Positions 27,348 to 36,239 of a stretch of DNA of 64,000 nucleotides are shown piece after piece. Both the position numbers and the translations under genes were made by a program. The stretch is from contig NZ_NHPP01000014.1 in NCBI RefSeq assembly GCF_002838835.1, positions 62,001-126,000 of the forward strand, read 5' to 3'. Each line of letters begins with the position of its first letter. The first letter of the stretch is position 1. The stretch comes from Siphonobacter sp. SORGH_AS_0500. Lineage in GTDB: Bacteria; Bacteroidota; Bacteroidia; Cytophagales; Spirosomataceae. The notes beneath the pieces are model-generated. The model searched no databases and had not been told where the DNA came from. It was given only the letters and a program-made list of their open reading frames with translations.

Positions 27348-28884
27348 ATTTCAATTCCCTGCCAGGTGCTATTATAAATCCGTTCTTAAAGCCAGAACCC
27401 ACCCGCTCTGCTTATTTCAATTCCAACTAGGTACGATTACAACTGGGGCAGTGTTGGCCCGCATCTACGTTTTCATTAATTTCAATTCCAACTAGGTACG
27501 ATTACAACTTATAAACCAGCCCAACCGGAACCGTATGTGGATAGATTTCAATTCCAACTAGGTACGATTACAACCGGAACTAGGCAGGTAGCCTACTTCA
27601 AGCGATTTCATTTCAATTCCAACTAGGTACGATTACAACATAATCCGAATTTTCGACACCCTTGCATCATCCTCATTTCAATTCCAACTAGGTACGATTA
27701 CAACCATAACAAGAGCATCAGTTAGCCAAACCCCTTTTTGCATTTCAATTCCAACTAGGTACGATTACAACCGAACACCAGCGTAATCTGCTCTCAGAGG
27801 GATGTTATTTCAATTCCAACTAGGTACGATTACAACGCCGATCAGGGCCTTGATGTTCTCTGAAAAGTTATATTTCAATTCCAACTAGGTACGATTACAA
27901 CCTGCACCATTCGTGCCCAAAGCAAGTAAGTTGCCGTATTTCAATTCCAACTAGGTACGATTACAACATAGGCCGCTTTCACGCTGACGCCAAGATTAGG
28001 ATATTTCAATTCCAACTAGGTACGATTACAACAAATCGTTGATAACACTGAGAATGTAAGCTCTCTAAATTTCAATTCCAACTAGGTACGATTACAACGA
28101 TTGTACATACGTTAGTTCACGCAGCATATCCAATTTCAATTCCAACTAGGTACGATTACAACAACACTCCCCGCTAAAGTACCTGTTACGTATAATGCAT
28201 TTCAATTCCAACTAGGTACGATTACAACTTGCGTCCGTAGGTATTCCTAGTGCCTCGCCTATCTATTTCAATTCCAACTAGGTACGATTACAACCCATGT
28301 ACGAATTATTCGCTGCTGTTTTAGAGGCTCAATTTCAATTCCAACTAGGTACGATTACAACTAACCAAGAGTCAGCCACTCACCTGGGGGACACGGATTT
28401 CAATTCCAACTAGGTACGATTACAACAAAAAGCAAAGCCGGTCATTTGGCTGGGCGGCATATTTCAATTCCAACTAGGTACGATTACAACTAAAAACTGC
28501 ACGGCCTGGGTAGCCATTCCGGCGAATTTCAATTCCAACTAGGTACGATTACAACAAAAGTTAACTTGAGTTGAATGATTGAATGAGTTGAATTTCAATT
28601 CCAACTAGGTACGATTACAACACGAACCGGCATCGTTTATCGTCAGATCAGAAACTTATTTCAATTCCAACTAGGTACGATTACAACTTTTGGACTTCAG
28701 AAAGTACTTCCTGATTGAATTCCATTTCAATTCCAACTAGGTACGATTACAACGCGTTCTTTTTCCTGAAAAATTCAAATGAATAAACATTTCAATTCCA
28801 ACTAGGTACGATTACAACTTTTCATGTGTCACCTCACTAGGAAAACATACTATTATTTCAATTCCAACTAGGTACGATTACAAC
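27348..28884 (-). CRISPR. CRISPR array, 24 repeats and 23 spacers
   Basis: Repeat of 30 bases, on the plus strand beginning ATTTCAATTCCAACT and ending AGGTACGATTACAAC. I count 23 identical copies (starts 27414, 27479, 27545, 27610, 27675, 27742, 27807, 27872, 27938, 28003, 28069, 28133, 28199, 28265, 28332, 28397, 28461, 28526, 28592, 28658, 28724, 28789, 28855) and one degenerate copy at 27348-27379. Spacers are 34-37 bases and all differ. Read on the minus strand the repeat ends in ATTGAAAT, the AUUGAAAY 5' handle typical of type I-A/I-B/I-D and type III crRNAs. The degenerate copy therefore marks the trailer end, and the leader and newest spacers lie at the 28884 side. No cas gene is present in the window. 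Confidence 0.98.
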
Positions 28885-29096
28885 CCATCGTAAGCTACTC
28901 AAAAAACGGCCTTCCAAGCTAAGTAAAAGAGGGTATTCTCTCAGAAATAAGCTTTAAAAATCGTCGATCTGTAATGATAAGATTTTGCTGGGCGATCGAC
29001 GACTGTCTTTAAGGCTGGAAATCAGCATTTAGAAGACCATTTGGACTGTTTTAGTCATTACTTGACGCTGGTAATGAACCGATCGACGCTTTTGAA
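28885..29096 (-). promoter_or_regulatory. Probable CRISPR leader region
   Basis: The 212 bases between the last perfect repeat and the stop of the HAD gene. As read on the minus strand it runs into the first repeat through TTTTTTGAGTAGCTTACGATGG-like sequence (28885-28906). It contains an inverted pair ATCGTCGATC / GATCGACGAC around 28958-29000 and a second GATCGACG copy near 29080. It holds no gene. Assignment as leader rests on repeat orientation, not on a recognised leader motif. Confidence 0.6.
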
Positions 29097-29771
29097 TTAC
29101 TCAATAATCTTCTCCAGTTCACTCAATGCGTTCACTTCGTACGTGGGTTTTAGCGGGCGAATGGCCTCGGCAGAACCAAATCCGTAAGCAGCCCAGCAGG
29201 AATCAATTTCGCAGTTATGAGCGTATTGAATGTCCATCGTCGTATCGCCTACCATCAACGTCTGAGCGGAGGTAGTATGGGCAAAAGCAGGCTGAATGAC
29301 CTTCGTATAACTAATGGGATTAGGCTTTTTATCCAGTCCGGCCAATAAAGGACTACCATCTCCCAGCGAAAGGGTAATGTAGGGCGTAAAGCCCAGATAA
29401 TCCAGCGACATTTCGATGGAACGAATGCCCTTATTACTCATCACCAATAAAGTTTTTCCGCGTGCTTTTAAATTCATTAATAACGCTTTGGCTCCCGGAA
29501 AAGGCTTCACTAAATGATACGCATTCTGATCGTAAAGATCCCGGTAAGATTTTACCCACTCCGTAATGCCCTCAGGAGTTAATTCTGGCTTTAAAACTTT
29601 AAAAGCTTCGGGCATAATGAGTCCATGACTTACCACCTGATGTAATTTTTCCAGCGGGGGAGTAGGCTCCTGGTAGTATTGGAATGTACGCTCAAACGTC
29701 GCTAAAATAGCCTCACGTGAGTCGCAAAGGGTACCGTCATAATCAAATAAAATGAGGGAATAGGGTTTCAT
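29097..29771 (-). CDS. HAD-family hydrolase, phosphoglycolate phosphatase-like
   Basis: A 224-residue HAD phosphatase with a helical cap inserted after motif I. Motif I is FDYDGTLCDS (Asp10, Asp12), motif II LLVMSNKG near residue 106, motif III lysine in KKPNPISYTKV, and motif IV MVGDTTMDIQYA. Length and cap type match the Gph / PGMB-like subfamily, which removes phosphate from 2-phosphoglycolate or sugar phosphates. It ends 212 bases from the CRISPR array but has no sequence link with CRISPR biology. Confidence 0.9.
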   Translation of the reverse strand: MKPYSLILFDYDGTLCDSREAILATFERTFQYYQEPTPPLEKLHQVVSHGLIMPEAFKVLKPELTPEGITEWVKSYRDLYDQNAYHLVKPFPGAKALLMNLKARGKTLLVMSNKGIRSIEMSLDYLGFTPYITLSLGDGSPLLAGLDKKPNPISYTKVIQPAFAHTTSAQTLMVGDTTMDIQYAHNCEIDSCWAAYGFGSAEAIRPLKPTYEVNALSELEKIIE

Positions 29772-29873
29772 AGTAAGGGAAAGAGAAGAAAGGTTTAAGG
29801 ATAGAAACCGTAGAATCTAGAGATTAAAATGTCGGCGGTATAAATGATTTTAAAAAGCAATGGGCACAAAAAA

Positions 29874-29898
29874 GGTGGCCAGGTTACCCTGAGCCACC
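29874..29898 (-). terminator. Terminator of the aldo-keto reductase gene
   Basis: On the minus strand GGTGGC and CAGG pair with CCTG and GCCACC (one bulged base), followed by TTTTTTG, directly past the stop at 29906. Confidence 0.75.
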
Positions 29899-29905
29899 GG
29901 AATAG

Positions 29906-30781
29906 TTATTTCAACAGCGTTGTGTTGTAAAGCTCATACCAGTCTTCGTGCGAAAGCTTGATAGCCGAGGCACTTACGGCATTACGAATCCGGGCTTCGG
30001 ATAGTGAGCCAATAATGGGCAGCGTTCCCAGTTGATACAACCAGGCTACGGCTATTTGCTCGATGTTGGCGTCGTATTTCCGACCAATTTCTTCCAGTTT
30101 CGCCCGTAATACTGCCGATTTATGATCCGTTCCGTTCAGGATTTCCCCACCCGCCAGCGGAGCCCAAACCAGTGGTTTACTGAAACGTTGTTTGATGAAA
30201 TCCAGCCGTCCGTCTTCGATGGCTGAAGTGTTCGAGAGACTGAGTTCAATGTGATTCGTCACAATGGGACGTTTCAGGTTTGATTCCAGTAACTGATGCT
30301 GAAAAACCGTGAAGTTACTGACCCCAATATGCTTGATTTTGCCAGATTTAGCCAGTTCCATTAATAAACGGGCGGTTTCTTCAGGATGGCCTAAGCGATC
30401 CAACTGATCCAGCAGGAAAATATCGAGGTAATCTGTTTTCAGGCGGCGAAGCGAGTTTTCTACGCTTTCTATGATGTAATCCCGAGAGTTATCGAAATAT
30501 GAAAAACCACGATTGGAACGGCGAATGCCACATTTACTAAACAAAACGAGGTCTTCGCGTTTAACCGATTTTTGCTGAATAATCTTACCGAAGTATTCCT
30601 CGCTGGTATAGTTACCGTAGCGGTCCGCGTGATCGAATGTATTGATACCTAACTCCAGACACAGGTTTACGACCTGCTCCATCGTTTTGAGGGTTTCATT
30701 TCCCTGGTCTTCCCAACGCCAGAATCCGTAAATCGCTTCGGAAACCTTCGGGCCAGAATCACTTAAATAAACTCTTTGCAT
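29906..30781 (-). CDS. Aldo-keto reductase (YdhF-like)
   Basis: A 291-residue TIM-barrel oxidoreductase. Catalytic residues of the AKR family are visible: Asp50 and Tyr55 in NTFDHADRYG, Lys83 in LFSKCGI, and the NADPH-binding end region LGTLPIIGSLSEARI. The segment HIGVSNFTVFQHQLLES is the conserved strand 6 motif. The N-terminal GFWRWEDQGNET is typical of the YdhF subgroup (AKR11-like). It reduces carbonyl substrates with NADPH; the natural substrate is unknown. Single gene. Confidence 0.93.
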   Translation of the reverse strand: MQRVYLSDSGPKVSEAIYGFWRWEDQGNETLKTMEQVVNLCLELGINTFDHADRYGNYTSEEYFGKIIQQKSVKREDLVLFSKCGIRRSNRGFSYFDNSRDYIIESVENSLRRLKTDYLDIFLLDQLDRLGHPEETARLLMELAKSGKIKHIGVSNFTVFQHQLLESNLKRPIVTNHIELSLSNTSAIEDGRLDFIKQRFSKPLVWAPLAGGEILNGTDHKSAVLRAKLEEIGRKYDANIEQIAVAWLYQLGTLPIIGSLSEARIRNAVSASAIKLSHEDWYELYNTTLLK

Positions 30782-30885
30782 ACTGTGGTCGAAATTGATT
30801 GGATGGGCCTGGCGTGGGGTATACGCCAGGTCATAATGTCAAAAGTAGTATTTTCTCAAAAGAGAACAATGTAGAAAGCATATTA

Positions 30886-30915
30886 CTCCGGCAAACCTTC
30901 GGGCTTTTGCCGGAG
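30886..30915. other. Perfect hairpin in the 30782-31085 spacer
   Basis: CTCCGGCAAA (30886-30895) and TTTGCCGGAG (30906-30915) form a perfect 10-base-pair stem with a CUUCGGG-containing loop. The remaining 304-base spacer between the divergent genes has repeat-like words (GGTAACGAAGTGAACGTAAG) but no gene. Confidence 0.5.
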
Positions 30916-31085
30916 CGGTAACGAAGTGAACGTAAGAAGGCCCGAAAAAGACTAGACCACGGCTCGGTGATCACCTAAATAAGGGATTGATCAGTCGGAG
31001 GAGGGCAGCGAACTTTGACTGACCCTTGATGCAGAAACAAAAGCATGGGGTTTAACCAAAGATTCAACCTTTAAGACCGACTTCA

Positions 31086-32731
31086 ATGAAATTAGTTAGA
31101 ATGCAATTACCTACCCCCTTGGCCGAGCATTTCCAGAGCCTCAACCTGGGCGGTTCTGATGATGTATATGGAGCGAACAGCATCCAGATTTTTCCGCAAT
31201 ATGTGGATGCCAGCGGCGTTCAAAATGCCAATCTTACTCGCACCCACGCCGACGCAGAGGTTTTCTGGACTGGTTAGGCACCTGGAATCGGGGAAATTTC
31301 TGGTATCAAGATGGGGGTGTCAACGTTTGGGCCTACGAGGAAACCTTTGATAACTGGCAGGATACGTATGGTCAGGATGCGGTATTGATCTTCTATCATT
31401 CGGGACATGGCGGGATGGATTTCAGCAATGGTAACTACTTTGTGCCGATGGGTGGCACGTGGGACAATCGGAATGAGGCGGCCTCTACCCGGATGCGGGT
31501 GGGGAATGAAACGGCTAAATATTTATTCTGGTCTACCTGCCAGTCCCTGAAGGTGCCCGATGTAGTTCCCGACAATCCGAATCACCTGGCTCCCTGGAGT
31601 ACCTGGGATAGTCCCACCAATCAGGGGTTGCGGATGATTTTTGGGTTTCATACCAACAGTTACGATCACGCAGACTACGGGAAAAACTTTGGTAAAAATT
31701 ACAATGCAGGACAAACCTTCCGAAATGCCTGGATTAATGCTTCCTGGGCCATCGCTCATAATCAGATTGCAACGGTTGCTACTTCGGGCAGTAATCAGCA
31801 GGAAGCTCTCCAGCGTCTGAACACGGAACGTTTGTTTCAATGGTCGTCTGTGGCCCGAAACTGGTGGGCCTGGAGTTGGACCGGAGGCTTTACCCAGCCC
31901 TTTCCGATGATGGCTGAATTACAGAAGCCCACGCAACTGGAGGTATTACTATTGGGAGCCCGTCAGTTTGATGAAAAAAGAGTCGCAGCACTGGCTTCGG
32001 AACTAGGCTTTTCCCGGAAAGAAGTAGAAAATATGGGTTTTCTCAAGGATGGTAGTTTAGCCGTTCTGAATGGGAAAGGCCGATTGCTGGTGGACGAGGA
32101 AGGCCGTTTCCAGGCGACCCTAGCCACGGCAAATCTGGGAAATACCAGAGCCATAGCAAAAGACAGGGCCATAACGATTGCCCAAAAATGGATCAAGGAC
32201 TTAAACTTTGAGCGGGAGGGGATTACGCTGAAATTTGACAGTCTTCGACCTACAATGATGCAGGCCGGTACGCGGGAAGGAAGTGGTCGGCTGGAAGAGC
32301 CCTTTGTCTCGGATACAACGGTGGTTTTTCGTCAGACAGCCAATGGTCTGGATAGCGTAAATGCGAATCATGGACTTGTGATGGTGACCGTTGATAATGA
32401 CGGAACGGTGACGCACCTGCATAACTCCACCCGAGTGGTGGAAGGAACGTCTTCCGTGCCACGTTTGATGCCCGGGATTCCTAAAAACGCTGCTTCTGCC
32501 TTATGGTCTGACGAAGCCTTACTGAACCAACAGTTCCAGCAAAAACTAACTTCGGAAGGAGTGCTGCGTGAAACCAGCAAGACGCTGGATGCGACCTTAC
32601 TGGAGTCTAAAACGGGATACGATTTCTCGGGTGCTCAATCCGCCGGAATCGTTGTACAACGGGATTATGAAAGAGCCAGCGGTACGTTAACCGCTAAAAG
32701 GTATAAAGTTCGGGTGCCTCTTTTTGCTTGA
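31086..32731 (+). CDS. DUF6345-like protein with caspase-like His/Cys motifs, one frameshift
   Basis: About 548 residues once a T is restored in the T run at 31261-31264 (then reading AEVFLDWLGTWNRGNFWY). The first third matches what I know of DUF6345: a hydrophobic strand then HSGHG (VLIFYHSGHGGMDFSNGNYF) and, 44 residues after the second His, LFWSTCQSL. A hydrophobic strand ending in HG followed about 45-50 residues later by a second strand ending in Cys is the catalytic layout of clan CD peptidases (caspase, gingipain, separase). The C-terminal half resembles a PepSY/beta-sandwich type region (VTVDNDGTVTHLHNSTR). No signal peptide is evident from this start. Peptidase activity is inference; no substrate can be named. 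Confidence 0.7.
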
Positions 32732-32756
32732 TTATCAGAATAATACTTACGCTTTA

Positions 32757-32790
32757 TTTCCCGAAGGCTCAAGGCTTTCGGGAATTTTTT
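32757..32790 (+). terminator. Terminator after the DUF6345-like gene
   Basis: CCCGAAGGC pairs with GCTTTCGGG (one G-U pair), followed by AATTTTTT, 26 bases past the stop codon. Confidence 0.8.
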
Positions 32791-32976
32791 ATGGGTATAG
32801 GAATCGCTAAAAAAAGAGGTAAGTACTTGTCATTAGTTAACAATAGATGGTTCAGTTGAAAAATACTGAACATCAGTCGATCAATGGACCACCCTAAACT
32901 ATTAACTACTTAATACATCTGAAGAACTGCTTTATCCAGTTTTTTCCTAACTTGATTTTTCAAATGACCGATTCCA

Positions 32977-33762
32977 ATGGATTATCTGGAGAAAAACCGA
33001 AATAGCTGGAACCAGCGAACCCTGTATCATCTGAAGTCTGATTTTTACGATTTAGAAGGTTTTTTGAAGGGAGCCTCCTCGCTAAAATCCATTGAACTTG
33101 ATCTTTTAGGCGACGTTCAGGACCAGAGTATTTTGCATCTACAGTGTCATTTCGGACAGGATTCGCTCTCCTTAGCCCGCATGGGAGCCTGGGTTACGGG
33201 CGTAGATTTATCAGATATAGCCATTTATTCGGCTCAGTCGCTGGCTGTTCAAATGAACCTGCTCAATGCCGAATTCATCTGTTCTGATGTGTACGATTTG
33301 CGGCTTAATCAGCAATTTGATGTAGTTTTTACCAGTTATGGTGTCATTGGCTGGTTACCTGATATGGATCGTTGGGCTGAGGTCATTGCCCGACATTTAA
33401 AACCCGGCGGCAAGCTCGTTTTTGTTGAATTTCATCCCGTTGTCTGGATGTTCAATGAGAACTTTCGTTACCTGCAATATTCTTACTTCAATAAAGAAGC
33501 CATCGAGGAAGTCATTTCCGGCACTTATGCCGATCCCGAAGCTCCCATTACCACCGAAACTGTGGGCTGGAATCATTCCTTATCGGAAGTGATGGGAAAC
33601 CTGCTGAAGCATGGGCTGCAAATTCAGTCTTTTGAAGAGTTTGATTATTCCCCTTATAACTGCTTCTCTGAAACCGTTGAAGTAGAACCCGGAAAGTTTC
33701 AGATTCAGCCTTATGAAGGAAAAATTCCGCTGGTTTATGCTCTGAAAGCGATTAAAATCTAA
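32977..33762 (+). CDS. Class I SAM-dependent methyltransferase
   Basis: A 261-residue protein with the seven-stranded methyltransferase core: motif I ILHLQCHFGQDSLSLARMG (about residues 51-69, with the usual glycine-rich loop represented by HFGQDS), motif II acidic residue in VTGVDLSDIAI, motif post-I AEFICSDVYDL, and LKPGGKLVFVEFHP for strand 5. Similar Bacteroidota proteins are annotated only as methyltransferases of unknown substrate. Preceded by a 245-base spacer and followed by the DUF1080 gene 48 bases later on the same strand. Confidence 0.9.
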   Translation: MDYLEKNRNSWNQRTLYHLKSDFYDLEGFLKGASSLKSIELDLLGDVQDQSILHLQCHFGQDSLSLARMGAWVTGVDLSDIAIYSAQSLAVQMNLLNAEFICSDVYDLRLNQQFDVVFTSYGVIGWLPDMDRWAEVIARHLKPGGKLVFVEFHPVVWMFNENFRYLQYSYFNKEAIEEVISGTYADPEAPITTETVGWNHSLSEVMGNLLKHGLQIQSFEEFDYSPYNCFSETVEVEPGKFQIQPYEGKIPLVYALKAIKI

Positions 33763-33810
33763 CGACTTTTCTGTTTTAAATACTCCTTTTTACCTCTTAA
33801 TCCCCAGTAA

Positions 33811-34602
33811 ATGAAGCGTTTTCTAGTTGGTTTATTCCTTCTGCTTGCCCTACAGTCCACGCAGGCTCAGCAGAAAAAATGGGTTCCTCTGTTCAATGGC
33901 AAAGACATTAAGGACTGGATCGTAAAGATTCACCATCACGATGTGGGGGTGAATTACGGGAATACCTTTCGGGTGGAAGATGGGGTGATCAAAGTTCGTT
34001 ACGATCAGTACGACAAATTCAACGAACAGTATGGTCACCTGTATTACAAGACGCCATTCTCGCATTACCATCTGGTGGTTGAGTATCGTTTTGTTGATCC
34101 CTGGCGGAAGGATGCTCCCTCGTATACGGAATTAAACAGTGGAGTGATGTTCCATTCGCAAGACCCCCGAACCATGCCCAAAGAGCAGGACTGGCCCATT
34201 TCCATTGAAATGCAATTTCTTGCAGGCTTAGGTGACGGCAAAGCCCGTCCTACGGGTAATATGTGTTCGCCCGGAACTAACATTGTCTACAAAGGCAAGC
34301 TGGATACCCGCCACTGCATCGATTCTGACTCTAAGACCTATGGTAAAGATGAGTGGGTTCGGGCGGAGTTGATTGTGCTTGGAGACTCGTTGATTCAGCA
34401 CATCATCAATGGGAAAGTCGTTTTGGAGTATTCCAAGCCCCAGATTGGCGGCGACGTAGCTAATCGATATGATCCCAAGCAGAAAATAGATGGTAAAATC
34501 TTGAGTTCGGGTTTTATCGCTCTGCAAAGCGAAGGGCAGCCTATTGACTTCAGGAAGGTAGAAATCATGGATTTAACTCCTGCGAAAGCCAAACGCAAGT
34601 AA
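33811..34602 (+). CDS. Secreted DUF1080 protein (3-keto-disaccharide hydrolase-like)
   Basis: A 263-residue protein with a signal peptide (MKRFLVGLFLLLALQSTQAQ). The mature N-terminus KKWVPLFNGKDIKDWIVK is the DUF1080 signature, and the concanavalin-like jelly-roll continues with FRVEDGVIKVRY, HYHLVVEYRF and SGFIALQSEGQPIDFRKVEI. Members of this fold include 3-keto-glucoside hydrolases, which work together with Gfo/Idh/MocA oxidoreductases; one such oxidoreductase is 19 kb away, so a link is only speculative. Periplasmic or surface location expected. Confidence 0.9.
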   Translation: MKRFLVGLFLLLALQSTQAQQKKWVPLFNGKDIKDWIVKIHHHDVGVNYGNTFRVEDGVIKVRYDQYDKFNEQYGHLYYKTPFSHYHLVVEYRFVDPWRKDAPSYTELNSGVMFHSQDPRTMPKEQDWPISIEMQFLAGLGDGKARPTGNMCSPGTNIVYKGKLDTRHCIDSDSKTYGKDEWVRAELIVLGDSLIQHIINGKVVLEYSKPQIGGDVANRYDPKQKIDGKILSSGFIALQSEGQPIDFRKVEIMDLTPAKAKRK

Positions 34603-34626
34603 GGATTCAGGATATAGTCAAGTTGC

Positions 34627-34680
34627 ATTAAAACGGAAATAGAAAGCGGGCATCGTTCTTAATTCTAATTCCGTTTTAAT
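34627..34680. terminator. Long-loop inverted repeat after the DUF1080 gene
   Basis: ATTAAAACGGAA (34627-34638) is perfectly complementary to TTCCGTTTTAAT (34669-34680) with a 30-base loop. It could end transcription of the DUF1080 gene or form part of the 34750 leader. Confidence 0.5.
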
Positions 34681-34749
34681 ATTTTGAAGGAAAAATAAAA
34701 ACGATTTGTTGCATTTTTGCAAGGTGCTTAGAGTAACACCTTGATTGCC

Positions 34750-35655
34750 ATGGAACGTATATTTACCTTCATCACTACTCCAGTGTACATTATTTTTATT
34801 GTACTGGAGCTTTACATCTCGCATCGCGAACGCCTTGGATTGTATAATTTCAAGGAAACCCGTAATAGTCTGCTGCTGGGCCTGGGCGGTTTGCTCATGG
34901 ACGTGCTCATGAAAGGGCTTACCTTTTTTGTGCTTGATGGGCTGGCCCGGTTTTCTCCACTTTGGGATTTCTGGCAGCAACATCCCCTGGCGGCCTGGGC
35001 AGGCGTTTTCTTTGCTCAGGACTTTTGCTTTTACTGGTTACACCGGGCCGAACATTACTGCCGCGTCTTGTGGGCGGTGCATTCTACGCACCATTCCGCC
35101 GAACGGTATAACCTGACGGTAGCCCTGCGTTCGTCAATGTTTCAACCCCTTTACCGGTACTTGTTTTATGTCCCGGCGGCTTTGCTGGGTTTTGATGCCC
35201 TGCATATCATGTTCATCTATGCAGTAAATCAGACCTATCAGTTTTTTCTGCATACCGAAACGGTAGGAAAGCTTGGCTTCCTGGAAAAATTCATGGTAAC
35301 CCCATCGCATCACCGCGTACATCACGCCTCCAATGTGAATTACCTCGACAAAAACATGGGTCAGGTGCTCATTATCTGGGATAAAATCTTCGGAACATAT
35401 GCCGAAGAAGATCCTAACGATCCAACGTATTTTGGACTAACCAAACCCCTGCCCAGCCAGAAATTTACGGACGTTGCTTTTGATGAATGGCGACACCTCG
35501 CCGAAGACCTGAGCAAACCCGGACTGGACTGGAAGGATAAATTCAACTACATCTTTGCTCCACCCGGCTGGTCGCATGATGGCAGTACGTTAACCTCAAA
35601 TCAGCTTCGGCAAATCGGTGAAAAATCATCGATGGGGAAAGAGGTATTTCACTGA
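34750..35655 (+). CDS. Sterol desaturase / fatty acid hydroxylase family protein
   Basis: A 301-residue membrane di-iron enzyme from the ATG at 34750 (MERIFTFITTPVYIIFIVLE); an upstream in-frame TTG at 34741 is less likely. Four hydrophobic segments and the histidine clusters of the family are present: HRAEH, HSTHHSAE, and HHRVHH in TPSHHRVHHASN. Members insert oxygen into, or desaturate, lipids or carotenoids using O2. The actual substrate is not evident; hydroxylation of a membrane lipid is the usual role in Bacteroidota. The convergent GNAT gene ends three bases after its stop. Confidence 0.93.
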   Translation: MERIFTFITTPVYIIFIVLELYISHRERLGLYNFKETRNSLLLGLGGLLMDVLMKGLTFFVLDGLARFSPLWDFWQQHPLAAWAGVFFAQDFCFYWLHRAEHYCRVLWAVHSTHHSAERYNLTVALRSSMFQPLYRYLFYVPAALLGFDALHIMFIYAVNQTYQFFLHTETVGKLGFLEKFMVTPSHHRVHHASNVNYLDKNMGQVLIIWDKIFGTYAEEDPNDPTYFGLTKPLPSQKFTDVAFDEWRHLAEDLSKPGLDWKDKFNYIFAPPGWSHDGSTLTSNQLRQIGEKSSMGKEVFH

Positions 35656-35658
35656 TCA

Positions 35659-36117
35659 TTAGAGGTCAACCCAGAAACTAAACCCATGCTTTCGAAATCC
35701 CAGCGATTCGTAAAAAGCATGGGTTTTTTCGCGAATAAGGTTGCTGGAAAGACTCACTTTATAGCACTTTTCTTCCCGACATTTCTCCATGGCAAACTGC
35801 ATCATGCGTTTGCCAATGCCCTGTCCCTGAAATTCTGAACCTACGGCCACATCTTCTATAACGGCTGATTTGGCTCCGTTATGACCCAGATTGTCCATGA
35901 TGAGTAAGGCAAACGTTCCGATGATTCTCCCCTGTACCAAGGCCACGTATATAGTATAAGAAGGGTAGCTCTGCATGGTTTTGAAAATGTGCATAGCCTC
36001 TGCTTCCGACAAAATTTTATCGTCCTGCAAAGCATCTTTATACAGTAATAAAATCGAAAAAAGGTCATTCGATACGGCTGGTCTGATCTCGGGTAATAAG
36101 GTGTGCATACGTTTCAT
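35659..36117 (-). CDS. GNAT-family N-acetyltransferase
   Basis: A 152-residue acetyltransferase from the ATG at 36117 (MKRMHTLLPEIRPAV); a longer open frame to 36180 adds an atypical extension. The acetyl-CoA loop is VGSEFQGQGIGKRMMQFAMEKC (about residues 98-119; R/Q-x-x-G-x-G motif), preceded by the strand AVIEDVAV and followed by SSNLIREKTHAFYESLGF. Substrate not predictable. Transcribed convergently with the hydroxylase gene; the two stops are three bases apart, without a visible terminator. Confidence 0.9.
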   Translation of the reverse strand: MKRMHTLLPEIRPAVSNDLFSILLLYKDALQDDKILSEAEAMHIFKTMQSYPSYTIYVALVQGRIIGTFALLIMDNLGHNGAKSAVIEDVAVGSEFQGQGIGKRMMQFAMEKCREEKCYKVSLSSNLIREKTHAFYESLGFRKHGFSFWVDL

Positions 36118-36239
36118 GAGGATTAGATTCTGGTAAATGAATGAGTATTTGCTGGAACGAATGGGAAAAGCAGCCCTCACTTAGCAAAGACCGCTAATCT
36201 TTCAGTTACTTTGGCCCTTCACTCCGTCACAAAAAACGA

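Noticed and set aside
29097-30781. HAD phosphatase and aldo-keto reductase as CRISPR-associated genes
   Set aside because: Both are ordinary metabolic enzyme families with complete catalytic motifs and no link to Cas functions.
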